Assembly (NCBI GenBank): GCA_027625215.1
Contig: JAQBWJ010000086.1
Coordinates: 1-7,794, forward strand
From: Candidatus Poribacteria bacterium
GTDB taxonomy: Bacteria; Poribacteria; WGA-4E; GCA-2687025
Length of the DNA: 7,794 nucleotides
Direction of reading: 5' to 3'
Made by a program: the position numbers and the translations under genes. The notes below the pieces were generated by a model. The model had not been told where the DNA came from and searched no databases. It was given only the letters and a program-made list of their open reading frames with translations. This document shows, one piece after another, positions 1 to 5,535 of this stretch; within the stretch, counting starts at the first letter, position 1, and each line of letters begins with the position of its first letter.

Positions 1-1
1 T

Positions 2-580
2 TTCGTCGTCGATTTGTTGTCCTTCGTGCAGGACGGGACGATCCCCGCCGGGCAGTTCGAGCCGCACCAGATCACCGAGTCGTTGCGTCGCCGCACGACC
101 GCGCCCGTGCCGTTTCGTCACGCGCGTTCCGTTCGGGTGGCGAACGCGCTCCCCGATTTCCAATACAACGTGATCGTCCAGACGACGGACTCGCAAACGG
201 CGGCGTGGGCGGAAACCGACATGGCGACGATGCCTCCCAAACTGGACGGCAACGACTCGCCGGGACCCGTCTCGTTCGGGGTCGCGGCGTCGCAGAAGGT
301 GGACGGGTCGGGGGAAGGGGCGCGGTTCGTCGTCATCGGCGATTCGGACTTCGCGTCGAACTTCTTCGCGTCGTACGGGTACGACCTGTTCCTGAACTGC
401 GTCAACTGGCTGACGATTCAGGAAGACCTCATCTCGATCCCCCCGAAAGACGCCGCCGACCGACGGCTGCGCCCCACCTCAACACCCGGCGAAGCGGTCG
501 CGCTCGTCTTCGTGACGATGTTGCTGATGCCGTTGGTGTTTACAGGGATCGGCGTTGGGGTGTGGTTGAAGCGGCGTTAG
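2..580 (+). CDS. GldG-like ABC transporter auxiliary protein, C-terminal part (5' truncated)
   Basis: This is the last 192 codons of a gene that enters from the left edge; the frame is open to base 2, and the TTG at 14 is probably an internal Leu codon. The family (Gld-type / 'ABC-type uncharacterized transport system' auxiliary subunits) is a large extracytoplasmic domain ending in one C-terminal membrane anchor, usually encoded beside an ABC ATPase and permease. Visible hallmarks are a strand followed by GDSDFAS (residues ~113-119 of the fragment), a DLFLN..NWL segment (~128-137), EDLISIPPK (~141-149), then a hydrophobic helix (~164-187) ending in a short basic tail, LKRR. These match the typical C-terminus of the family. 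Transporter partners should lie upstream, outside the window. The substrate is unknown; in gliding Bacteroidetes GldG works with GldA/GldF, but that role should not be assumed here. The stop is TAG at 578-580, and the gene converges on the minus-strand run. Confidence 0.75.
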   Translation, partial: FVVDLLSFVQDGTIPAGQFEPHQITESLRRRTTAPVPFRHARSVRVANALPDFQYNVIVQTTDSQTAAWAETDMATMPPKLDGNDSPGPVSFGVAASQKVDGSGEGARFVVIGDSDFASNFFASYGYDLFLNCVNWLTIQEDLISIPPKDAADRRLRPTSTPGEAVALVFVTMLLMPLVFTGIGVGVWLKRR

Positions 581-637
581 TCGAATCGTGGTCGTCGCTC
601 ACGCCTTGACGGTGCGGCGGCGCAACCTCATGTAACG

Positions 638-682
638 ACTCAGTATATCACCGCACGAATACGTGCGTGCGATGTACTGAGT
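638..682. repeat. Long inverted repeat / hairpin in convergent gap
   Basis: Bases 638-649 (ACTCAGTATATC) pair with 671-682 (GATGTACTGAGT), 12 pairs with a single T-G wobble at 646/674. A small internal loop follows, then a second perfect 6-bp stem, CGCACG (652-657) with CGTGCG (662-667), closing on an AATA loop. As RNA this gives about 18 pairs. It sits 58 bp after the Gld-like stop. No T-tract follows on either strand, so it is not a textbook intrinsic terminator. It could be a bidirectional 3'-end structure, a dispersed palindromic element, or a site for a protein. The pairing is directly visible; the role is inferred. Confidence 0.6.
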
Positions 683-708
683 GTGGTGAAGAGTCTCCCC
701 ACGAGTTG

Positions 709-739
709 CACCACCGATCGGACTCACCGTTCGGTGGTG
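709..739 (-). terminator. Hairpin just downstream of the vapC-like gene (possible terminator)
   Basis: CACCACCGA (709-717) is perfectly complementary to TCGGTGGTG (731-739). After one mismatch, three more pairs (719-721 with 727-729) close a 5-base loop. It begins 9 nt after the VapC stop on the minus strand, the right place for a terminator, but no T-run follows on that strand. It may act with the neighbouring inverted repeat to separate convergent transcripts. Confidence 0.4.
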
Positions 740-748
740 GGTAGATGG

Positions 749-1219
749 TCAGGGCAACGACGGCATCGGGTCGTAGAGTGTGATGTCGTCCATCGGGAAA
801 TCGACCCGGTTGTATGTGACCAACGTCAGGTCTTCGACCCGCGCCGTTGCAGCGATCAACACGTCCATCTTCCCAAGCGTCGCGCCGCTCCGTTGGAAGT
901 TCCGCCAATACTCCGCGCCCAAGTCGGCGATCTCTCGGCTGACCGTAACCACCTCGAACGGCTCGAACAACCGTCGGGTCTTGGCTTCCTCCCCCCGACG
1001 GACGCCTGCCCATACCTCAAACTCCGTGATGACGGAACAAACGGGCTTCGTGTCGGAGACGAGCGAATGAAGGAACTCGATGGTCGGACGATGGTTGCGA
1101 AGTACCCAAATCAGCACGTCGGTATCAAATAAAACCTTCGACTCACTCGGCGACCTTCCTTGCGGAGGACCCTCGCAACCCCTTCTCGGCTCGCATCTCA
1201 CGGACGTACCGGCGCACAT
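749..1219 (-). CDS. vapC: VapC-type PIN-domain toxin (start uncertain, possibly frameshifted)
   Basis: PIN-domain endoribonuclease toxin; VapC family members cut specific RNAs such as tRNA using Mg2+ held by conserved acidic residues. Numbered from the ATG at 1219, the domain begins at residue ~29 with VLFDTDVLIW (D32, D34), then TEFEVWAG (E66/E68), GKMDVLIAATA (D119) and TYNRVDF (D140), the normal acidic set in the normal order. The paired antitoxin lies directly upstream. The start is a problem. The only canonical starts in the PIN frame before the first catalytic Asp are ATG at 1219 and GTG at 1201, both deep inside the antitoxin gene, and the extra ~28 residues look like an out-of-frame shadow. 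An excellent ribosome binding site (AAGGAAGG, 1161-1154) and a GTG (1146-1144) overlapping the antitoxin stop by 4 nt lie exactly where VapC should start, but that frame ends after 11 codons. A one-base indel near 1146-1130 would rejoin it to the PIN frame. The family call is firm; whether the toxin is made is not. Confidence 0.8.
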   Translation of the reverse strand: MCAGTSVRCEPRRGCEGPPQGRSPSESKVLFDTDVLIWVLRNHRPTIEFLHSLVSDTKPVCSVITEFEVWAGVRRGEEAKTRRLFEPFEVVTVSREIADLGAEYWRNFQRSGATLGKMDVLIAATARVEDLTLVTYNRVDFPMDDITLYDPMPSLP

Positions 1220-1427
1220 CCTCCGCCGCGTTGAGATCGGGGTGGTTTTCGTCCGTCCACGCTCCGGCGCACTCGTCCAGAGCCTGATGAAAGTCGAGCG
1301 CGGCTAATCGGGCTTCCACCGCTTCGGCGATGAACTCGCTCCGTTTGCGCGCCGAAACGTGTTTATTCAGCGCGTTCACCGTTTCGACCGGAAGCGTGAT
1401 CGTCGTGCGTACCGTTTTCCCAGCCAT
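1143..1427 (-). CDS. Ribbon-helix-helix antitoxin of the VapBC-like pair
   Basis: A 94-residue antitoxin. The N-terminus reads as a ribbon-helix-helix DNA-binding fold: a beta-strand at ~5-11 (TVRTTITL), helix 1 at ~14-25, a turn with KRSEF, and helix 2 at ~30-44. Such proteins dimerise and repress their own promoter. The C-terminal half (~46-82, with HPDL..AEDV..YVREMR) is charged and probably helical, typical of the part that wraps and inhibits a PIN toxin. The ATG at 1427 is preceded by AGAGGAG with 6-nt spacing, an ideal ribosome binding site. The gene starts 53 nt after the pyrK-like stop on the same strand; I see no convincing separate promoter or operator in that gap. It ends TGA at 1145-1143, over the expected VapC start. 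No damage is visible. Confidence 0.8.
   Translation of the reverse strand: MAGKTVRTTITLPVETVNALNKHVSARKRSEFIAEAVEARLAALDFHQALDECAGAWTDENHPDLNAAEDVRRYVREMRAEKGLRGSSARKVAE
1154..1161 (-). promoter_or_regulatory. Strong ribosome binding site for an out-of-frame VapC start
   Basis: AAGGAAGG on the minus strand (1161 down to 1154) sits 7 nt before the GTG at 1146-1144, which overlaps the antitoxin stop as GTGA. This is the usual coupled antitoxin-toxin arrangement. The reading frame from that GTG hits TGA after 11 codons and is one base out of register with the PIN domain, so this site is evidence for a shifted toxin gene or a sequence error. Confidence 0.6.
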
Positions 1428-1480
1428 CGTGCGCTCCTCTCATGTCGAACTCGCGCTCCCGTTGCGGCGCCGGAACCTCG

Positions 1481-2275
1481 TCAGATACGGTATTCCCAGA
1501 TGACATCGCGGGCGTTGAAGACGGGTCCTTCTTTGCAGACGCGCTGGTACTCGCGCCCCTCTCCGTGTCGTATCGGGACGACGCAACCGAGACAGACGCC
1601 CATCGCGCACCCCATCCGGTTTTCCAACGCGACTTCGGTCTGCACGTCGCGGTCGAGCGCGATCTTGGTGAGGGCGCGCATCATCGGCGTCGGTCCGCAG
1701 GCGTAGATGCGCGGGTTCGTCGGGCGGTCGTCGTCCAGAACGCGCGCCGTCAAGTCGGTCACAAAGCCGTGATAGCCTTCGGAGCCGTCGTCCGTCGCCA
1801 CTTCCAACGCCACACCCAGTTCGGCGAGGTCGTCGCGGCACAACACATAGTCGGCTCGGCGCGAACCGAGCAGCACGCGCGTCTCGATCCCCTCGGCAAC
1901 CAACCGCTCCACCAGCAGGTAGAGCGACGCCATCCCAACCCCGCCGCCGACCACCAACGCCGTTGCGTCCTTCGGCGGCAGGTGGAACCCCTCGCCGAGC
2001 GGTCCCAACATCGTGACCGTGTCGCCGACGTTCCGTTCCGCCAACAGCGCGCTCCCCTGCCCGACAACTTGAAACAGAATCTCCATCTCCCCCTCGCGGA
2101 GTCGATAGATCGTGTAGGGTCGTCGCAGGAGCGGGTCGTCCGTCGAGGGAAGCCACAGGTGCAGGAACTGTCCCGGTTCCGCCGAGCCCCACGAACAGGA
2201 CAGGCGCATCCAGACGTGTCGCGGAGCAACTTCCGCTTTCTCCAAGATGGTCGCGGTGATGTCTGTGTGCTTCAA
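1481..2275 (-). CDS. pyrK: Dihydroorotate dehydrogenase electron-transfer subunit (PyrK-like)
   Basis: Iron-sulfur flavoprotein of 264 residues, the normal PyrK length. In class 1B dihydroorotate dehydrogenase, PyrK passes electrons from the PyrD FMN via [2Fe-2S] and FAD to NAD+ in pyrimidine synthesis. Visible parts are the FAD-binding RRPYTIYR (51-58), the nucleotide-binding glycine loop VVGGGVGMA (108-116), YACGP (191-195), and four cluster cysteines C223, C228, C231 and C247, giving the CX4CX2CX15C spacing expected for PyrK. The start is TTG at 2275; an in-frame TAG (2281-2279) immediately upstream rules out a longer form. The ribosome binding site AGGA is weak and ~11 nt away. The gene begins 3 nt after the HepT remnant. 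No pyrD is in the window, so pairing with dihydroorotate dehydrogenase is inferred. Related flavoproteins (sulfide dehydrogenase or NADH-dependent ferredoxin:NADP oxidoreductase subunits) share the fold, but the cysteine pattern and C-terminus favour PyrK. Confidence 0.85.
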   Translation of the reverse strand: MKHTDITATILEKAEVAPRHVWMRLSCSWGSAEPGQFLHLWLPSTDDPLLRRPYTIYRLREGEMEILFQVVGQGSALLAERNVGDTVTMLGPLGEGFHLPPKDATALVVGGGVGMASLYLLVERLVAEGIETRVLLGSRRADYVLCRDDLAELGVALEVATDDGSEGYHGFVTDLTARVLDDDRPTNPRIYACGPTPMMRALTKIALDRDVQTEVALENRMGCAMGVCLGCVVPIRHGEGREYQRVCKEGPVFNARDVIWEYRI

Positions 2276-2278
2276 TTG

Positions 2279-2478
2279 CTATCGCGTCCTTTTGTCTGCT
2301 TGCGAGCCGATCAAACCGTCGAGGATGACTGCAATTTCAGTTCGCAGCATTGGGACGTTCGCTCGGCACGTTTCCCAGACGATCCCCAAATCCGCGCCGA
2401 TGTAGTCGTGAACAAATCGACCTTTGACGGGCTGGCATCGAGAATCTCAATCAGATGGTCGCGTACGTCACGCCTCAT
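2279..2478 (-). pseudogene. hepT: HepT toxin remnant (internal deletion and frame change)
   Basis: HepT is the HEPN-fold RNase toxin partnered with MntA. The expected start, ATG at 2478-2476, overlaps the MntA stop as ATGA, the usual coupled arrangement. From there the protein begins like HepT (RRDVRDHLIEILDA) for about 14 residues; the same frame then drifts into unrelated sequence and stops at 2313-2311. In another frame, from about 2431 to the TAG at 2281-2279, the C-terminal HepT signature is clear: GRFVHDYIGADLGIVWE followed by NVPMLRTEIAVIL. So the two ends are present in different frames and the middle is missing: ~60-65 HepT-like residues remain against ~110-115 normally. The conserved HXY (HDY) survives, but the Arg normally four or more residues before that His is not visible; the position I align to it is Lys. 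The gene is almost certainly dead as a full-length toxin. The alignment was done by eye. Confidence 0.8.
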
Positions 2479-2786
2479 AAATAAATGACTTCACGCAGGA
2501 TGTTCAGTCCGATGTACGGTTTCAACGCACTCTTGATCGCAATATCGACGGACACGCCCAACAGTTCTTGAAGTTCGTCTTCCAAGTCCATCAGACGAAA
2601 TAGGCTTGGAGATTGATCGAACAGAACCAGCACGTCCAGATCGCTCCGGTCGGTTTGTTCGTCGCGCGTATAGGAGCCGAACACACCCAACTCCCGAACA
2701 TGATACTTCTCGCGCAACTCCGGCAGATGCGCGCGCAATGTTCGCAAGATGCCGTCGATGGCGCGTTCTTGGACCGCGTTCGTCAT
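2475..2786 (-). CDS. mntA: MntA-type minimal nucleotidyltransferase antitoxin
   Basis: A 103-residue nucleotidyltransferase. In studied MntA/HepT pairs MntA transfers AMP to a Tyr in the HXY motif of HepT and silences it. The catalytic signature is complete: GS (37-38), ten residues, then DLD (D49, D51), plus a third Asp in VSVDIA (D81). The N-terminal ~30 residues are helical. I chose the ATG at 2786 over one 18 nt upstream because GGGGAGG sits 7 nt before it, and the longer form would overlap the deacetylase gene and translate its own ribosome binding site. The gene lies 14 nt after the deacetylase stop, so it probably shares that transcript. It overlaps the HepT remnant by 4 nt (ATGA). All catalytic residues are kept although the toxin is broken, so it is either a recent orphan, or acts on another HepT elsewhere or another target. 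Confidence 0.85.
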   Translation of the reverse strand: MTNAVQERAIDGILRTLRAHLPELREKYHVRELGVFGSYTRDEQTDRSDLDVLVLFDQSPSLFRLMDLEDELQELLGVSVDIAIKSALKPYIGLNILREVIYL

Positions 2787-2800
2787 CGTTTCGCCTCCCC

Positions 2801-3742
2801 TCACGCGCCGAGATGTTCCAAGTGCTTCACGACCGACTCCGACACGCCCTCCAGACTGTACCCACCCTCCAACGCCGAGACGAGTCTCCCTCCGCAGCAG
2901 TCGTCCGCGAGGCGCATTACGAGATCGGTCAACCTGCCGAACCCCTCCGTCGTCACGTAGACACTGGCGAGCGGGTCTTTCTCGTGCGCGTCGAACCCGG
3001 CGGAAACGATCACGAGGTCGGGGTTGAACGCCGTCGCCGCCGGAATCAATCGCTGCTCGAACGCCTCGACGTAGTCGTCGTCGTTGCTTCCGGCGGGGAC
3101 AGGGATGTTCAGCGTCGCCCCGTTGCCCCCGCCCTCGCCGACCTCATGCGCCATCCCCGTGCCGGGATAGAGAGGGTGCTGGTGGATCGAAAAATAGAAG
3201 ACGCTGCCGTCGCCGTAAAACACATCCTGCGTGCCGTTGCCGTGATGCACGTCCCAGTCGATGATGAGGACGCGCTCAAGCCCCTTGACCCGCTGCGCGT
3301 ACCGCGCGGCGACGGCGACGTTGTTGAACAGGCAGAACCCCATCGCCCGATTCGGCGTCGCATGGTGACCGGGCGGGCGGACGCACGCGAAGGCGTTGTC
3401 CGTCTCCCCGTCCGCAACCGCATCGACGGCGCGCAACACCGCCCCCGCCGAGAGCAACGCGATGTCGTACGACTTCGCCGATACCGCCGTGTCGTAATCG
3501 ACTCGCCCGCCGCCACTTTCGGCGATTCGCCGGATGCTGTCGATGTGTTCGTCCGTGTGGGCGAAACCGATTTCATCCGTCGTCGCGCTCCGCGGTTCCA
3601 ACCGGACCAGCGATCTGTTGATCTCGCTTTGGTCAAGCCGCGCGTGGATCGCCTCCAGCCGCGCGGGACGTTCGGGATGACCGAAACCCGTGTCGTGATC
3701 CAGATAGTCGGGATGCGAGATGAACGCGGTCTTGCGTCGCAT
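2801..3742 (-). CDS. Histone-deacetylase-fold zinc deacetylase (class II / AcuC-like family)
   Basis: A 313-residue enzyme of the arginase/deacetylase fold, full length for the bacterial family, whose members remove acetyl or related acyl groups from lysines, polyamines or small amides using Zn2+. Visible are ISHPDYLDHDTGFGHPERPARL at the N-terminus (residues 8-29, HPERPARL being typical), RPPGHHA (122-128; H126/H127 are the general acid-base pair), GFCLFNNVA (135-143), IDWDVHHGNGT (161-171; Zn ligands D164 and H166), SAGFDAH (247-253; Zn ligand D251) and LEGGYS (291-296; Y295 aligns with the transition-state Tyr). All catalytic residues are present. There is no signal peptide, so it is cytoplasmic. 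The ATG at 3742 follows GGGAGGAG by ~10 nt. It lies 30 nt after the membrane-protein gene and 14 nt before mntA. The substrate cannot be read from sequence; acetoin utilisation, acetylpolyamine hydrolysis and protein deacetylation are all possible. I leave the symbol blank because no acu genes are nearby. Confidence 0.9.
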   Translation of the reverse strand: MRRKTAFISHPDYLDHDTGFGHPERPARLEAIHARLDQSEINRSLVRLEPRSATTDEIGFAHTDEHIDSIRRIAESGGGRVDYDTAVSAKSYDIALLSAGAVLRAVDAVADGETDNAFACVRPPGHHATPNRAMGFCLFNNVAVAARYAQRVKGLERVLIIDWDVHHGNGTQDVFYGDGSVFYFSIHQHPLYPGTGMAHEVGEGGGNGATLNIPVPAGSNDDDYVEAFEQRLIPAATAFNPDLVIVSAGFDAHEKDPLASVYVTTEGFGRLTDLVMRLADDCCGGRLVSALEGGYSLEGVSESVVKHLEHLGA

Positions 3743-3772
3743 CGGCGGCAGTCTCCTCCCTTGTTGAAATCG

Positions 3773-4747
3773 CTATTCGGTCAGTTCTTGGCGAAGCGTT
3801 TCGAGCGTCAGCCCTTCCCGCCGCATCCGCAGATTCCAGTACAACAGCGCGATCAACACCCACCGGATCGGGTCGAACAGCGCGGCGACGAAAAACGGCA
3901 GCGCCCCCCACAGCAACGCGACCGTCAGCGAAGGCGGCTCCGGCGCGGGCAATGTGAGCGTTCTCGCGGCTTCATCGTACGCCGCTTCGGGAGGCATCGG
4001 CGTCAGTTTGCCATCGCCGCCGGTGATGATGAGCGTGTCCGCCGCGTACGATTCGCCCTCTTGCAGCGCGCGAACGTAGTCGCCGTCGTCATTCACGTTG
4101 AAGCCGGACGGCGGCGAGGGAGTCAGCCGTTGCGTCATCGCCAACGCAAGAAAGAATAGCGTAAAAACGATCACCGTTGGTAGCGCGACCCCGCTGAACT
4201 CGCCCATCGACAGCGTGCGACTGCGACGCATCGCCGTCCGCCCTCCGTCGCCTTCGAGCAGGACGATGTGGGGAACGAACATCCACCATACGTACAGCGC
4301 GAGGATGAGGATGCCAAGCGGGAACGTCAGCGACATCACCGCCGCCGGGACCGTCAGATAGATCGCCGCGCCGACAAGCCGATAGTACCGGATGCGAGGG
4401 ATGGTGAACCGTTCGCCCGTCCAGACGCGGAGCAGCGCGTTGATCGTCGGCGCGATGGCGAAGGTGGAGAGACTCAGATAAACGAGCGTCGCCCATGACG
4501 CGCCCAATGCGACGGCGGAAGCGTCCGACGCCCCCGCCACCTGACGGCGCACGAAAACCGCGCCGACCACGCCGACTGCGACCCCAACCCCCATCAACAA
4601 CGCCGCGACGGGCAGCAACCGCCGGACCGTCTTCAGATAGAGCCTCGCCGCGCCGTACAACAGCGTGTGCGGTCGGTAGCGTCGCCAGGGGTCGGCGAAG
4701 AACTCGCGGACGATGGCGTCCGAATCAGTAGCCTTTGAGTTGTTCAA
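3773..4747 (-). CDS. Multi-pass membrane protein of unknown function
   Basis: A 324-residue integral membrane protein that I cannot assign to a named family. Hydrophobic segments lie at about 44-66, 79-104, 122-142, 143-164, 186-205 and 273-306 (the last possibly two passes). Between 164 and 186 is a basic helix, EGDGGRTAMRRSRTLSMGEF, resembling the 'E..G..A.RRS..L..G.F' linker of YIP1/YciC-like and GPDPase-membrane-domain proteins; this is a loose resemblance only. A hydrophilic loop at ~206-272, rich in Asp, Glu and Pro, probably faces outside. The ORF opens with TTG at 4747, overlapping the upstream TPR gene by 23 nt; the nearest ribosome-binding-like AGGAG is ~13 nt away, so the start is uncertain. 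Position between the TPR protein and the deacetylase, with tight junctions, suggests co-transcription, but I infer no joint function. Confidence 0.75.
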   Translation of the reverse strand: MNNSKATDSDAIVREFFADPWRRYRPHTLLYGAARLYLKTVRRLLPVAALLMGVGVAVGVVGAVFVRRQVAGASDASAVALGASWATLVYLSLSTFAIAPTINALLRVWTGERFTIPRIRYYRLVGAAIYLTVPAAVMSLTFPLGILILALYVWWMFVPHIVLLEGDGGRTAMRRSRTLSMGEFSGVALPTVIVFTLFFLALAMTQRLTPSPPSGFNVNDDGDYVRALQEGESYAADTLIITGGDGKLTPMPPEAAYDEAARTLTLPAPEPPSLTVALLWGALPFFVAALFDPIRWVLIALLYWNLRMRREGLTLETLRQELTE

Positions 4748-5450
4748 GATAACGCCGGAGCTCCTGGTCTTGCGGCTCCAGTCTCAACGCCTCCTCGAAG
4801 ATTTCGGCGGCGTCCTCGTTGCGACCGCGCTCCACGTACAACGCGCCGAGGTTGCGAAACGCGGGACCATAATCCGATTTCGCGTTGATCGCTCTCAGGT
4901 AGTTCATCTCGGCGAGGCGAAACATCTCCGCCGTCTCGCCATTGTAAAGGACGACCTCGTAGCCGTTGTAGATGCGCGTCAGGTGGAACAGGATGTCTCC
5001 CCGTCCGTTGGCGTACGTCTCGAGCGGCTCGAGCACGTTGGCGGGAATCTCCCACACGAATTTCGTGGACGGAACCGACGCCAACTTCGTTTTGATATAT
5101 TGGAGCGTCTCGTTCGGGTTCGGGCTGTACTCGCGCAGGTCTTCCTCGACCGGCAGCGACATGAGCGACTTCCCCTTCTCGTAGTACACCGCGCCGAGAT
5201 TGTTCAGCGCCTCCGCGTTTTCAGGGCGAACGGCGATGGCGTCCTTGTAGGCGGTGATCGCGGACTCCCAATCGCCGTCCTGTTCAGCGCGCCGTTTCAG
5301 CAGATCGGCGACCGCTTTCTTCTCGTAAAACTGCATCGTCTGGCTGTCGTAACCCGGCGTGATCGGGTCTTGGTTCGGCGCGACGAGCCGCACCCACAAG
5401 AAACCCAGCACAATGGCGACGACCCCGATGGCTCCGTAGATGATCTTCAT
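4725..5450 (-). CDS. Membrane-anchored TPR-repeat protein
   Basis: A 241-residue protein with an N-terminal hydrophobic anchor (residues ~3-22, no obvious cleavage site), so the rest probably sits outside the cytoplasmic membrane. TPR-like repeats are seen at ~60-93 (WESAITAYKDAIAVRPENAE followed by ALNNLGAVYYEKG) and ~194-227 (AFRNLGALYVERGR followed by EIFEEALRLEP). The middle (~95-180) is not clearly TPR and may be degenerate repeats or an insert. TPRs bind other proteins, so a scaffold role is likely, partner unknown. The ATG at 5450 is preceded by GAGAGGG very close (2-3 nt) and GGGAGGTG about 11 nt away; either may serve. The gene follows htrA by 74 nt, a gap holding a promoter-like sequence. 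Its 3' end overlaps the membrane-protein gene by 23 nt. A lipoprotein Cys is absent. Confidence 0.8.
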   Translation of the reverse strand: MKIIYGAIGVVAIVLGFLWVRLVAPNQDPITPGYDSQTMQFYEKKAVADLLKRRAEQDGDWESAITAYKDAIAVRPENAEALNNLGAVYYEKGKSLMSLPVEEDLREYSPNPNETLQYIKTKLASVPSTKFVWEIPANVLEPLETYANGRGDILFHLTRIYNGYEVVLYNGETAEMFRLAEMNYLRAINAKSDYGPAFRNLGALYVERGRNEDAAEIFEEALRLEPQDQELRRYLEQLKGY

Positions 5451-5506
5451 AGCCCTCTCAACACCTCCCTCGAAATGGCGAACCGGTTCCGAGCCGATTG
5501 GCGTAC

Positions 5507-5535
5507 ATTATCGCGGAGATCGCGCTAGATAGCAA
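5507..5535 (-). promoter_or_regulatory. Possible sigma-70-type promoter upstream of the TPR gene
   Basis: On the minus strand TTGCTA (5535-5530) and GATAAT (5512-5507) are separated by exactly 17 nt. The -10 matches TATAAT at 5 of 6 positions, the -35 matches TTGACA at 4 of 6. Transcription would start near 5500, about 50 nt before the TPR ATG; the -35 lies inside the last codons of htrA. This is pattern evidence only, since the organism's sigma-factor preference is unknown. Confidence 0.35.

Larger units (their letters stand above)
581..748. other. Convergent intergenic region
   Basis: This 168-bp gap lies between the plus-strand Gld-like gene and the minus-strand vapC-like gene, whose 3' ends face each other. 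No ORF in it looks like a protein. It holds two separate inverted repeats (638-682 and 709-739), neither followed by a clear T-run on either strand. Confidence 0.7.

Noticed and set aside
609..629. Small GC-rich hairpin (GGTGCG / CGCAACC)
   Set aside because: The arms pair only with a bulge and are short; this is expected by chance in GC-rich sequence.
1442..2488. 348-codon plus-strand ORF
   Set aside because: It is antisense to the pyrK-like gene and the HepT remnant and shows no recognisable motif, while the minus strand encodes complete families.
2787..2804. Upstream ATG start for mntA at 2804
   Set aside because: It would translate the GGGGAGG ribosome binding site and overlap the deacetylase stop; the ATG at 2786 is correctly spaced.
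2606..4159. 517-codon plus-strand ORF
   Set aside because: It is antisense to mntA, the deacetylase and the membrane protein, is extremely Arg-rich and shows no domain; it is a GC-rich shadow frame.
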